A stretch of DNA of 17,625 bases from an uncultured Veillonella sp. (GCA_902478055.1 CABSJL010000024.1:1-17625), one strand, 5' to 3'; positions 1-8,427 are shown, counted from the first letter of the stretch. The notes: generated by a model not told the origin, from the letters alone. Numbers and translations: made by a program.

Positions 1-9
1 GATTTTCAT
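1..9 (-). CDS. Start of a gene that leaves the window (first three codons only)
   Basis: Only the first codons are present, reading Met-Lys-Ile on the minus strand. The start is supported by a strong ribosome site, AAGGAGG, at 24-18, eight bases before the ATG at 9-7. Nothing can be said about the product. It lies downstream of rlmH in the same direction, separated by about 200 bases with no clear terminator. A possible short leader ORF ends on its start codon. A TATAAT hexamer lies at 48-43 but has no good -35 partner. Confidence 0.6.
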
Positions 10-59
10 AGTGAATTCCTCCTTACAAATACATCTTGCTTTATTATACTATTCGACAT
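6..59 (-). CDS. Possible 17-codon leader ORF coupled to the next gene
   Basis: An ATG at 59-57 opens a frame of 17 codons (MSNSIIKQDVFVRRNSL) that stops with TGA at 8-6, overlapping the ATG of the following gene as ATGA. AAGGAG lies at 77-72, twelve bases upstream of its start, which is longer than ideal. The two AGG arginine codons are also the ribosome site of the downstream gene, so translating this frame would affect downstream initiation. The peptide has no recognisable family. The alternative is chance: short frames are common in AT-rich intergenic DNA. A promoter at the internal TATAAT (48-43) would exclude this ORF from the mRNA. Confidence 0.25.
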   Translation of the reverse strand: MSNSIIKQDVFVRRNSL

Positions 60-211
60 AATATAATAAAACTCCTTTTTTCATAAGAACATTATATAAA
101 TAATTTGTAAGTCTATTCTAATAGTGTTTCTTATACTGATACTAAATCAATCTACCATCATCATAATTATATTATTTATTCAAGCGATACGATCTATTGA
201 AATTAAATACA

Positions 212-691
212 TCACCAATGATAAGGTTCATTGCGATTAATTTTAGATGCTCTATAAATTTGCTCTACTAGTAATAAACGTACCATTTGATGGGTAAATG
301 TCATAGGACTAAAGGATAATTTATAATTTACAGACTTGCGCAACTCATCGCTTACGCCAAAAGCACCGCCAACGATGAATGCCATATCACTTATACCATC
401 GACTTCTAGTTTAGCTATTGTTTTGGCCAAGTCTTCAGAGGACATCGTTTTACCGTACACATCTAACAACACTGTATAAGCATTCTTTGGAACAGCTTTT
501 AATAAACGTTCCCCTTCTTCTGCAACGACTTGTTTTCGATCTGCATCACTCGGCTTATCCCCAATTTTACTTTCATTTAGTTCAGTAATGGTAATCCCAC
601 CATAAGGTCGCATCCGTTTCACAAACTCTGCTACCCCATCGCGCAAGTAAGCATCTTTTAACTTGCCAATACAAACTACATAAAATCTCAT
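212..691 (-). CDS. rlmH: 23S rRNA pseudouridine-1915 N3-methyltransferase RlmH
   Basis: This cytoplasmic SPOUT-fold enzyme uses S-adenosylmethionine to methylate pseudouridine 1915 in helix 69 of 23S rRNA on assembled ribosomes. The 159-residue length is the family norm. The N-terminus VVCIGKLKDAY, the glycine-rich FIVGGAFGVSD near residues 105-115, and the C-terminal block MTFTHQMVRLLLVEQIYRA followed by INRNEPYHW (residues 130-159) are the characteristic RlmH signatures and form the knot and cofactor site. The ATG at 691 is preceded by AGAGGT, which lies inside the last codons and stop of yycJ. The two genes are three bases apart and almost certainly co-transcribed. Identification is secure by family motif. 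Confidence 0.96.
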   Translation of the reverse strand: MRFYVVCIGKLKDAYLRDGVAEFVKRMRPYGGITITELNESKIGDKPSDADRKQVVAEEGERLLKAVPKNAYTVLLDVYGKTMSSEDLAKTIAKLEVDGISDMAFIVGGAFGVSDELRKSVNYKLSFSPMTFTHQMVRLLLVEQIYRASKINRNEPYHW

Positions 692-694
692 ACT

Positions 695-1501
695 CTACCT
701 CTTTACAGATTGCATAGACACAATTTCATTAGGTTGTCCATGTTGCAACTTCATTTCCGGTCCAATGCGAATGCCTCCATCTACGAGCATTTGTCCTATT
801 GTTTGCGTAACAAGGATGGCATTATTGTTATTTTCAGAACGATGGGCCAAAATAACTTGCATAAAGTCAGGTCGCTTCATCATAAGCAAAGCTCGGGCAG
901 CCATTTCATTGCTTAAATGACCTTCATCGCTAGCTACACGTTGTTTTAAAAATGGTTGATAAGGACCAAACCGCAACATATGAGGATCATAATTGGCTTC
1001 TAGTACTAACAGAGTCGTATCATCCATACGATGTAAGATACTATCAGAAATTACACCCGTATCGGTAACGACAGTAGCCTTATCTTTTCCAGCAAATACA
1101 TTAATACCTATTGGATCAGCCGCATCATGACTAACGCCAAATGACTCGACTACAAGATTGCCAAGAGAGAGGCTCCCCTTAGTCAATTCGATTAATTGGT
1201 TCTTTGGCACAATTAACTTATCTTGAATTTCACGCCACGTCCCTTGTTTCGTATATACAGGGATATCAAAACGTTTCAACAATTGTTGAAGACCTGCAAT
1301 ATGATCACTATGTTCATGACTGATAAAAATGCCCTCTACCTGTGCCATATCGATATGCAATTCTTTTAAACCATTGACGATACGTCGACAACTAATGCCC
1401 ACATCGTGCAATATGACGGAGTTCCCTTTTTTTATTACTGTACAATTGCCTTTGCTACCACTAGCAAGAACATGGACCTCCAACGGTGAGGATTCACTCA
1501 T
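695..1501 (-). CDS. yycJ: YycJ/WalJ-type metallo-beta-lactamase-fold hydrolase
   Basis: This is a 268-residue cytoplasmic metallo-beta-lactamase-fold protein. The metal motif SHEHSDH (His62, His64, Asp66, His67) is intact, with further likely ligands at His125 (GVSHD), Asp147 (VVTDTG) and a late histidine in LAHRSENNN. In Bacillus and relatives the homologue sits in the walRK (yycFG) locus and has been linked to cell-wall and DNA-repair coordination, with nuclease activity reported for some members; its substrate here is unknown. I start it at the ATG at 1501, five bases after GGAGTG (1512-1507), not at the in-frame TTG one codon earlier. Next to rlmH it forms a remnant of the Firmicute walJ-rlmH neighbourhood, without htrA between them. 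Confidence 0.9.
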   Translation of the reverse strand: MSESSPLEVHVLASGSKGNCTVIKKGNSVILHDVGISCRRIVNGLKELHIDMAQVEGIFISHEHSDHIAGLQQLLKRFDIPVYTKQGTWREIQDKLIVPKNQLIELTKGSLSLGNLVVESFGVSHDAADPIGINVFAGKDKATVVTDTGVISDSILHRMDDTTLLVLEANYDPHMLRFGPYQPFLKQRVASDEGHLSNEMAARALLMMKRPDFMQVILAHRSENNNNAILVTQTIGQMLVDGGIRIGPEMKLQHGQPNEIVSMQSVKR

Positions 1502-1521
1502 CAAAACACTCCATATACTAA

Positions 1522-1549
1522 ATCATAATTTTTTACATATGTCTGTGAA
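1522..1549 (-). promoter_or_regulatory. Candidate sigma-70 promoter for yycJ-rlmH
   Basis: On the minus strand there is TTCACA at 1549-1544 (5 of 6 to TTGACA), a 16-base spacer, and TATGAT at 1527-1522 (5 of 6 to TATAAT). Transcription would start near 1515, just before the yycJ ribosome site, giving a very short leader. It would let yycJ and rlmH be expressed independently of the RuBisCO-like gene upstream, after which I see no terminator. Confidence 0.45.
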
Positions 1550-1584
1550 AGTCAGTTACTTATCAACTATCACAAACATAAACT

Positions 1585-2772
1585 TTAATTATTTGTAGAC
1601 AACGTATTTAAGCGTTCTACAAAGTATGCCATATTAGCTTCAATATCTGGTCCACGGCGGAACATGTCACCACCAACGAGGAACATCGTATCATTTCCAT
1701 ACAATGCTACTAGTTCATTAAGTCGAGCATCGGTTACACCACCACCCGGTGCTGGACAGGCTGCTTTCATCACTCCGAATGGATGTTTAATATAAGAGGA
1801 AATTCTCTTACATTGATCTTCGGTGAAAGTAAATCGGCCGCCATAAGATACAAATATAGGCATATCTGCACCAAAGATACGTGGTAACAATCCCAATTGC
1901 AAATAGTCGGCAATACCAGATACACCAGGGCTCATAAAGCCACCAGAGTAAGCAGGATGATGAATGATTGGTAAGCCTAACTTTTCATCATTTGCTAATT
2001 TATGAAGCCATCCAAATCCCACAAGACCGGAAGCCACCATAAGAGCTGTAGCACCTGCATCTTTTGCAAAATAAGCGCGTTCTATTACGTCTGTACCATC
2101 ACCCGACACATTAGCTGCATATAGTGTATGTGTACCATGGGCTTCATTCATTTCACGTACCATGGCAGCACATCGTTGTACACGATCTTTAAATTGAGAG
2201 AATGACTGATTAGAAATACCGTGGTCATCTTTGATAACATCTGCTCCACCACGTGTATAAGCACCGCACATACGAGCGAGCTCTTCATTCGGTGTTCCCA
2301 TAGGTTTTACTACGGCCTGAATCATAGGACGCGTTGGCGTTTCAACCAATTGACGAAGCCCTTGCAAGCCAAATTGAGGCCCTTTAAATACATCATATAA
2401 AGTTGGACAGAGTTCAATATCAACTACCCAAATATGTGGTTGTAACGATGAGTTACCAAAGACTACGTTTAAGAATTGCGTTGCTTCTAGCGCTGTTGTA
2501 TCTACAAGATAGGAAATACGAGCCACATAGTAATGAGACGGATTTATCGTAACATTAGGCATAACCCCTACATTGGCATATGTAGAATCAGAACTCATAG
2601 GTTCTAAGGACTCCAATCTGCCAGTGATAGTGCCTTTAATGTACGGATCCGTTACAAACTCATAAGGAAACTCTATGGTTTGTTCTACCTGAACAGCCCA
2701 GGCAATGGCCTTTGCCTCTTCATACGAACTTGCTTCTATTCGATACGTAACTATAAATCGCTCGTCTTTCAT
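1585..2772 (-). CDS. RuBisCO-like protein (type IV family), function unknown
   Basis: This 395-residue protein has the RuBisCO large-subunit architecture: an alpha/beta N-domain (about 1-130) and a TIM barrel (about 145-390). Conserved landmarks are VVKP with Lys156 (position of RuBisCO Lys175), the GGADVIKDDH segment with Lys181 and Asp183 (positions of the carbamylated Lys201 and Asp203), a histidine in IIHHPAY (His271 or His272, near His294), and the glycine pair in LVGGDM (367-368). It departs from true RuBisCO at KPM instead of KPK, His184 instead of Glu204, and YGGRF (310-314) where the loop-6 catalytic lysine would be. It is therefore not a carboxylase. Family members act as enolases, isomerases or decarboxylases on sugar-type phosphates or acids; I cannot assign which. 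The start is the ATG at 2772, after AAAGGAG. An in-frame TTG upstream overlaps that site and is rejected. Confidence 0.85.
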   Translation of the reverse strand: MKDERFIVTYRIEASSYEEAKAIAWAVQVEQTIEFPYEFVTDPYIKGTITGRLESLEPMSSDSTYANVGVMPNVTINPSHYYVARISYLVDTTALEATQFLNVVFGNSSLQPHIWVVDIELCPTLYDVFKGPQFGLQGLRQLVETPTRPMIQAVVKPMGTPNEELARMCGAYTRGGADVIKDDHGISNQSFSQFKDRVQRCAAMVREMNEAHGTHTLYAANVSGDGTDVIERAYFAKDAGATALMVASGLVGFGWLHKLANDEKLGLPIIHHPAYSGGFMSPGVSGIADYLQLGLLPRIFGADMPIFVSYGGRFTFTEDQCKRISSYIKHPFGVMKAACPAPGGGVTDARLNELVALYGNDTMFLVGGDMFRRGPDIEANMAYFVERLNTLSTNN

Positions 2773-2802
2773 AATGCGTCTCCTTTGCAATAATATTATT
2801 TA

Positions 2803-2831
2803 ATTATATACCAAAGTAGTACACGATTCCA
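2803..2831 (-). promoter_or_regulatory. Candidate promoter of the RuBisCO-like gene
   Basis: A perfect TATAAT lies at 2808-2803 on the minus strand, 17 bases downstream of TGGAAT (2831-2826), a weak -35 with 3 of 6 matches. It sits directly after the terminator that closes the purine operon and about 30 bases before the start codon. That is where an independent promoter for this gene would be needed. Confidence 0.45.
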
Positions 2832-2834
2832 TAC

Positions 2835-2873
2835 AAAAAAAGGCCCCACTCTAAAACTAGAGTGAGGCCTTTT
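2835..2873 (-). terminator. Rho-independent terminator closing the purine operon
   Basis: On the minus strand a stem of about 16 base pairs (AAAGGCCTCACTCTA paired with TAGAGTGGGGCCTTT, arms about 2873-2858 and 2853-2838) carries a 4-base loop and runs into seven U residues (2841-2835). The single imperfect position is a G-U wobble when read as minus-strand RNA but an A-C mismatch on the plus strand, which fixes the direction. It lies about 105 bases after the permease stop. The stretch between (2874-2979) holds nothing else I recognise. Confidence 0.92.
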
Positions 2874-2979
2874 GGAAAGAGCGAAAACATGTATATAGAT
2901 TTTTACCTATATAAACAAGGTTTCTACCGTGAGAGACAATACATGTAATCGTATGAGAATTAATTAATTTAACTATATC

Positions 2980-4365
2980 TTATTGATAGAAATGTTTAGG
3001 ATAACCTTTGAATCGTGTGAAGTGACGATATTTACGTGTTGCACGGTTAGGTTCATTAACTGTTTTATAACCGAAGCCATTGAATACTACATTCAAAAGA
3101 ACGGCTACGATACTACCAGCTGTGATACCAGATTTCAAAAGAATTTGTGCCCAAGCTGGGAAGTGTGCATAGAATTGAGGCGCTGCCAATGGAATCATGG
3201 ATACCCCAATACTAATTGCTACGAGCATCAAGTTGTAGTTACCATCAAAGTTAACTTTACCAAGGGAGCGAATACCGCTGGCAATAATCATACCAAACAT
3301 TGCGATACCTGCACCGCCTAATACAGCATTTGGGATACAAGCTACAATAGCTGCTAACTTAGGGAATAAACCTAATAAAATCAAGATTACACCAGATGCG
3401 GCTACAACGAAGCGACTTTTTACGCGTGTTACAGCGATAAGACCAACGTTTTGAGCAAATGCAGTGTAAGGGAAGCTATTAAGGATACCACCGATTAAAG
3501 TGGATAAACCATCAGCGCGAAGCACTGCAGCCAATTCTTTTTGGCCGATAGGTTTGTCTACGATTTCACCAACCGCAATACTATCACCTGTTGTTTCTAC
3601 CATAACTACAAGCATTACAATGATCATAGAAATAATAGATGCAAAATCAAAGGTAGGCATGCCAAAGTAGAATGGTGTTACAACGGAAATCCATTGAGAA
3701 CGACCTACTTCAGAGAAGTCAGTAATACCACAAATCATAGCTAGAGCAGTACCGAGGATAAGCCCTACCAAAATAGCCAGATTACCAAGGAACCCTTTAC
3801 CAAATCGATATGTCAAAATAACGAGAATAAATGTAGCTACACCAAGAGCTATGTATAGTGGATCGCCGAAGTTTTTGTTACCTACGCCGCCACCCATCCA
3901 GTTAACCGCTACTGGCATCAAGTTAATACCAATAATAGTAATGATGGTACCTGTTACTACAGGCGGGAATAGACGAATCAAACGGCTAAAGAATGGTGCT
4001 ACAACAAATGTAAACAGCCCGGCTACGATAATAGCACCATAAATGGTATTAATATCATGCTGTTGACCAATCAGGATCATTGGACCTACAGAAGCAAATG
4101 TTACACCTTGAATAAGCGGAATACGACCACCAACAGGGCCAAAGCCTAATGTTTGAATCAATGTGGCTACACCACATGTGAACAAATCAGCTGTAATCAA
4201 ACGAATTAAATCTTCAATCGGCAAATGCATGGCTTGCGCAATAATGATTGGTACCGCTACGGCACCAGCATACATGGCTAACACGTGCTGTAAACCATAA
4301 GCAAATAATTGCGGGATTGGCAGCATACCATCTACATGGTTGACACCAGATACACCTTTACTCAT
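2980..4365 (-). CDS. NCS2 family xanthine/uric acid permease
   Basis: This 461-residue integral membrane protein belongs to the nucleobase:cation symporter-2 family (PbuX, XanQ, UacT type) and has about 12-14 hydrophobic segments. Family landmarks are present: QHVLAMYAG with His27 (position of the XanQ substrate-site histidine), GVTFASVGP (88-95), Glu257 in VETTGDS, Asp285 in RADGLS, and the Gln305-Asn306 pair in TAFAQNVGLI. The last three match XanQ residues known to bind purine and couple protons. As the last gene of the purine cluster, it probably imports xanthine, hypoxanthine or urate; which one cannot be read from sequence. The ATG at 4365 follows GAGGTGA with six bases between. A 145-base gap separates it from xdh, and a strong terminator follows it. 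Confidence 0.93.
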   Translation of the reverse strand: MSKGVSGVNHVDGMLPIPQLFAYGLQHVLAMYAGAVAVPIIIAQAMHLPIEDLIRLITADLFTCGVATLIQTLGFGPVGGRIPLIQGVTFASVGPMILIGQQHDINTIYGAIIVAGLFTFVVAPFFSRLIRLFPPVVTGTIITIIGINLMPVAVNWMGGGVGNKNFGDPLYIALGVATFILVILTYRFGKGFLGNLAILVGLILGTALAMICGITDFSEVGRSQWISVVTPFYFGMPTFDFASIISMIIVMLVVMVETTGDSIAVGEIVDKPIGQKELAAVLRADGLSTLIGGILNSFPYTAFAQNVGLIAVTRVKSRFVVAASGVILILLGLFPKLAAIVACIPNAVLGGAGIAMFGMIIASGIRSLGKVNFDGNYNLMLVAISIGVSMIPLAAPQFYAHFPAWAQILLKSGITAGSIVAVLLNVVFNGFGYKTVNEPNRATRKYRHFTRFKGYPKHFYQ

Positions 4366-4471
4366 AAGAATCACCTCATATCTTACGTTTTAGTTACTAG
4401 TAAATAATATAGTCATACTATCGTACTTGATAGAGTTTAAAAATCTCATAGACTTCACGTGGGAACCTTGA

Positions 4472-4497
4472 TGGACAGGGGCCGTAGCCCCTCTCCA
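4472..4497 (-). other. Strong hairpin after xdh without a U tract
   Basis: TGGACAGGGGC (4472-4482) pairs with GCCCCTCTCCA (4487-4497) at 10 of 11 positions around a 4-base loop, 13 bases past the xdh stop. No run of U follows on either strand, so it is not a standard terminator. It could be an RNA-processing or 3'-end stabilising structure that sets permease level relative to xdh, or a weak terminator. The rest of the gap up to the permease (4366-4471) is AT-rich and shows no riboswitch fold or promoter I would defend. Confidence 0.55.
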
Positions 4498-4510
4498 CTA
4501 AGCAAATATT

Positions 4511-7060
4511 CTATTTTTTATAACCTGTATGTTGAATCGGCAAGGACCTACGTGGTTCTCCGTCGATACGACGATACGCATTTGCAATGGCCGGAGCAAT
4601 TGGAATACTGGAGATTTCACCAATACCTTTGGCACCGTATGCATATTGTTCTGGTGTCCCTTTTTCAATAAGGCTTACATGAATTGGAGGACATTGTGTA
4701 GCTCTAAGAAGGCCTAACGTACCATATTTAGCTGTTACATAACCATCTTTATAAGGGAAGTCCTCTGTAACGGCATAGCCCATACCCATGATAGCACCGC
4801 CTTCAGCTTGACCAGAGCAAGATTGAGGATTAACTACACGACCTACATCATATGCTACATGAAGCTCAGCAACTTTATTATCTTCGCCAATTCTAGCTAC
4901 ACATGCACCATACCCATAAGCAACGTGATTTTTTGGATGTGGTTTATCAGAGTTAAATGGATCTGTTGCACCAAGGAACTCTTCATAAATTTCTACGCCA
5001 TTCAGTTCTTCTAATGTCTTAGTTTCTAACATTTCTTTCAAGCGAAGACTTGCTTTACGCGTTGCTTCACCAGTAAATACTGTTTGACGAGATGCAGTAG
5101 TTGTACCAGAGTCTGGAGTACGTACTGTATCAGGACGTTCTACAAATACCTTATCCGCTGTTAAACCAGTTGTTTCACAAAGTACTTGAGTAGCCATAGT
5201 GGCCATACCTTGACCGATACATGCTGCACCAGTACGGATACGAACTTTACCATCACGTACTTCTAAGATAACGCGACCAGTATCAGGTAAACCTACACCG
5301 ATACCACTGTTTTTCAAACATACTGCAAGACCTGTACGGTCAGATGCATAGTATGCATCTTTTACTGCTTCCAAACATTCTGCTAATGCAGTTTCTTCGG
5401 AGCAAATTTGGCCGTTTGGTAAAGAATCACCAGGGCGAACAACGTTTTTATAACGGAACTCCCAAGGATCCATGCCTACCAATGCAGCTAATTCATCAAT
5501 GTTTTGTTCTTGACCAAAGATGGTTTGTGTTACACCGAACCCGCGGAATGCACCACCAGGAACAGTATTTGTGTAAACGCAAACACCATCAAAGGCAAAG
5601 TTATCAAATTTGTAAGGACCACAAGAGTGTGTACCTGCACGTTGAAGTACAGGACCACCTAAGGATGCATATGCACCACAGTTAGATACGATGTTCACCT
5701 TACTTGCTACCAAGTTACCTTCTGCATCACAAGCCGTAGTAATATCCATTTCCATCGCATGTCGTTTAGGATGAATATTAAGACTTTCTTGACGAGAGAA
5801 GAGAACCTTAGTTGGTTTGCCTGTGAGCCAAGCTACAAGAGATGCATGATGCTGTACGCTCATGTCCTCTTTACCACCAAAGCCACCACCTACAAGCATA
5901 CTATGAACTTTTACAGATTCCTCAGGAATGCCAAGCATACGAGATACTTCATGACGATCATCGTAAACATTTTGGCTACCGGAATGTAAATGAATTACAT
6001 CGCCTTCACGATATGCTACAGCACATTCAGGTTCCATGAATGCATGGTCGGTTTGAGGTGTGGAATAGTGATTCGTCACTACAAATGCGGCCTCAGCAAT
6101 AGCCTTATCTACATCACCACGAGATAATGTTTGACGAGTCAATATATTTCCGTCTGGATGTAATTGAGGTGCATCCGGTTTCAATGCTTCTAATGGGTCT
6201 ACTACAGGCTCTAACTCTGTATAATCAACTTCAACGAGAGCAAGAACTTCGTCCAAATATTTCTTTTCTGTAGTTGCTACTAATGCAATTGCATCGCCAA
6301 CATAGCGAGTATTATCACCTTCTGCGATGAGTACATCCCAGTCTGGCACTAAGTGACCAGTCTTATTGAATGGTACATCTTTAGCAGTCAAAGCCGTTAC
6401 ACACTTAGGATGTGCAAGTGCTTTAGACACATCAACGCGATCGACTCTAGCACGAGGGTATTTAGAACGCAACGCTTTTGCGTAAATCATGCCATCCATA
6501 TGGATATCATCAGCATATTGTCCAGTACCAAGTGCTTTTTCCTCCGCATCAACGCGGTGTAAACGAGCACCTACATTACCAGTTGTATCCTTTTCAGGAA
6601 CTGGTAAGTTCTCACGGAACATTTTTGCTGCCAGCATAATGCCTTCTTCGATTTTCACATAACCAGTACAACGACAGATATTGCCTAAAATAGCTTTTTT
6701 AACATCGTCAGGTGTAGGGTCATTATTTTCATCAATCAAAACTTTTGCACTAATAATCATACCTGGGATACAGAAACCACACTGCACCGCTCCGCATTCA
6801 CCAAAAGCATAGGTGTATACCGCTTTTTCCCGTTCAGATAAGCCCTCAATTGTTACGACTGATTTACCATCTAATTGGGATAATTTAGTTACACAAGCCT
6901 TTGCTTTTTTTCCGTCTATAATTACTGTACACGTACCACAAGCACCAGCACTACAACCTTCTTTAGTGCCCGTCAATTTCAAATCAGCTCTCAAGAAATC
7001 AATTAAACGTTGATCCTCTTGAACCTCATGTTGGGTGCCATTCACTTGAAAGCGGTACAT
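4511..7060 (-). CDS. xdh: Selenium-dependent-type xanthine dehydrogenase (fused 2Fe-2S and molybdenum subunits)
   Basis: This 849-residue enzyme of the xanthine oxidase family hydroxylates purines (hypoxanthine to xanthine to urate, possibly also in reverse). Residues 1-75 are a plant-type 2Fe-2S ferredoxin domain (Cys36, Cys41, Cys44, Cys56). Residues about 80-150 are the helical second 2Fe-2S domain (Cys94, Cys97, Cys129, Cys131). The molybdopterin-cytosine dinucleotide domains run from about 165 to the end, with GGGFGGK, GGAFRGFG and the catalytic glutamate in GIGEIS (Glu815). The layout matches the selenium-dependent molybdenum hydroxylase family. Selenium there is a labile Mo ligand, not selenocysteine, so sequence alone cannot prove it. 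There is no FAD domain and no FAD-subunit gene in the window. I chose the ATG at 7060, seven bases after AGGAGG. An in-frame ATG ten codons upstream lacks a site. Confidence 0.9.
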   Translation of the reverse strand: MYRFQVNGTQHEVQEDQRLIDFLRADLKLTGTKEGCSAGACGTCTVIIDGKKAKACVTKLSQLDGKSVVTIEGLSEREKAVYTYAFGECGAVQCGFCIPGMIISAKVLIDENNDPTPDDVKKAILGNICRCTGYVKIEEGIMLAAKMFRENLPVPEKDTTGNVGARLHRVDAEEKALGTGQYADDIHMDGMIYAKALRSKYPRARVDRVDVSKALAHPKCVTALTAKDVPFNKTGHLVPDWDVLIAEGDNTRYVGDAIALVATTEKKYLDEVLALVEVDYTELEPVVDPLEALKPDAPQLHPDGNILTRQTLSRGDVDKAIAEAAFVVTNHYSTPQTDHAFMEPECAVAYREGDVIHLHSGSQNVYDDRHEVSRMLGIPEESVKVHSMLVGGGFGGKEDMSVQHHASLVAWLTGKPTKVLFSRQESLNIHPKRHAMEMDITTACDAEGNLVASKVNIVSNCGAYASLGGPVLQRAGTHSCGPYKFDNFAFDGVCVYTNTVPGGAFRGFGVTQTIFGQEQNIDELAALVGMDPWEFRYKNVVRPGDSLPNGQICSEETALAECLEAVKDAYYASDRTGLAVCLKNSGIGVGLPDTGRVILEVRDGKVRIRTGAACIGQGMATMATQVLCETTGLTADKVFVERPDTVRTPDSGTTTASRQTVFTGEATRKASLRLKEMLETKTLEELNGVEIYEEFLGATDPFNSDKPHPKNHVAYGYGACVARIGEDNKVAELHVAYDVGRVVNPQSCSGQAEGGAIMGMGYAVTEDFPYKDGYVTAKYGTLGLLRATQCPPIHVSLIEKGTPEQYAYGAKGIGEISSIPIAPAIANAYRRIDGEPRRSLPIQHTGYKK

Positions 7061-7077
7061 ATATAGCCCTCCTCTCA

Positions 7078-8427
7078 TTAAGGAATACATTCACCAAGAT
7101 ATGATTCTGTTAAGGATCCATCTTGTACCACATGGTGACCTCTAAGGATAACATCTCGAACTTTGCCTGTTACGGATATCCCCTCATAAGGTATATAGTC
7201 AGCCTTTGTATGGGCAGACTCTTTTGAAAGCACATGCTCAATGCGCTTATCAACAATTGTAATATCCCCATCGCTACCTATGGATAATGTTCCCTTCTTA
7301 GGGTACATACCATAAAGTTTTGCAGGGTTTTCACTAACTAATTTCATAAAATCTACAGCGCTCATATTGCATTGGTTTACCAACACATCATAAGCGATGA
7401 TACCTCGTTCCTCAGCACCTGGGATGCCACCAGGAATCCGGGTAAAGTCATGTCGACTCTTTAATTTTTGATCATTAAAGGTAAAGCTACAATGATCCGA
7501 ACCAATAGTTTGGAATAGACCATTTACTAATGCATCCTTTAATGCCATTTGATCTTGTATCGTTCTCAGCGGTGGACTCATCACATATTTAACACCTTCA
7601 AAATCAGGTAAATTATATTGTGATTCATCAAGCACCAAATATTGTGGGCAAGTTTCACAAGTTACTTTATGTCCAAGGTCTCGTTCCCGAATAACCTCTT
7701 CTATCCCCTCTTTAGAACTTACATGAACAATATGTACGGGATACTCTAATGCAGCACCTATTGTACTAAAACGCTTAATCGCTTCCGATTCAATCATGGC
7801 CGGTCTTGTGAGTGGATGATTGCCTACATCTAATTCACCACGTTTACGTTTATCAGCTACAAGAGCGTCAATTAAATCACCATTTTCACAGTGTGCTCCA
7901 ACAAGAGCTCCTGTAGGTTTAATTGCCTCTATAGCATCATAAATTTCTCGATCTGTTAAACGGAAACCATACGCTAAGTACACTTTAAAGGATGACACAC
8001 CAGCCTCTACGACCTGTGGTATCTCACGGGCTACATCTTCATTCATTTCTACAAGTTCCATATGGAATTTGTAGTCACAGGAGCAATGCCCTGCAGCACG
8101 CTCCTTGTGAACTTCTAAACCTTTACAAAGGGATCCTTCCTCAGGAGAAGCAAAATTGATGATTGATGTTGTCCCACCAAGAATAGCGGCTTTTGTACCA
8201 CTATCAAAATCATCCGCAGTAGACGCTAAGGCATTTGTCATCTGAAAGTGTGTATGAGGATCTATAAATCCAGGGAATACATAGCAACCTTTTGCATTAA
8301 TAACTTCAGCCCCTTCTGGAACAGAAAGGTGTTCATCAATGGCGACAATTTTGTCGCCATCGATAAGTAAATCTCCGGTAAGGATTCGATCAGTTAAGAC
8401 CAAGTCCCCTTGTTGTATGATAATCAT
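7078..8427 (-). CDS. hyuA: Hydantoinase/dihydropyrimidinase-family cyclic amidohydrolase
   Basis: This is a 449-residue cytoplasmic binuclear zinc amidohydrolase. All expected ligands are present: His58 and His60 (DPHTH), Lys148 for carbamylation (SFKVYLAY), His179 (GAHCEN), His235 (HIVHVSS) and Asp311 (GSDHCSF). The family hydrolyses cyclic ureides such as hydantoins and dihydropyrimidines to N-carbamoyl amino acids. In E. coli the equivalent HyuA (YgeZ) sits in the same ygeW-ygfK-ssnA neighbourhood. In this cluster it most likely opens a ring of a reduced purine breakdown product (inference). Its ATG overlaps the TGA of the ygfK-like gene as ATGA, so translation is probably coupled. The gap to xdh is 17 bases. 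Confidence 0.9.
   Translation of the reverse strand: MIIIQQGDLVLTDRILTGDLLIDGDKIVAIDEHLSVPEGAEVINAKGCYVFPGFIDPHTHFQMTNALASTADDFDSGTKAAILGGTTSIINFASPEEGSLCKGLEVHKERAAGHCSCDYKFHMELVEMNEDVAREIPQVVEAGVSSFKVYLAYGFRLTDREIYDAIEAIKPTGALVGAHCENGDLIDALVADKRKRGELDVGNHPLTRPAMIESEAIKRFSTIGAALEYPVHIVHVSSKEGIEEVIRERDLGHKVTCETCPQYLVLDESQYNLPDFEGVKYVMSPPLRTIQDQMALKDALVNGLFQTIGSDHCSFTFNDQKLKSRHDFTRIPGGIPGAEERGIIAYDVLVNQCNMSAVDFMKLVSENPAKLYGMYPKKGTLSIGSDGDITIVDKRIEHVLSKESAHTKADYIPYEGISVTGKVRDVILRGHHVVQDGSLTESYLGECIP

Noticed and set aside
1585..2772. Functional CO2-fixing RuBisCO
   Set aside because: The loop-6 lysine and the second KPK lysine are missing, the metal glutamate is histidine, and there is no phosphoribulokinase or small subunit nearby. 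It is a RuBisCO-like protein only.
4366..4510. Purine (guanine or xanthine) riboswitch before the permease
   Set aside because: The gap contains a strong hairpin and AT-rich sequence but none of the conserved purine-riboswitch junction and loop sequences I know.
4511..7060. Selenocysteine codon in the xanthine dehydrogenase
   Set aside because: The frame has no internal TGA. Selenium in this family is a labile cofactor on molybdenum, not selenocysteine.
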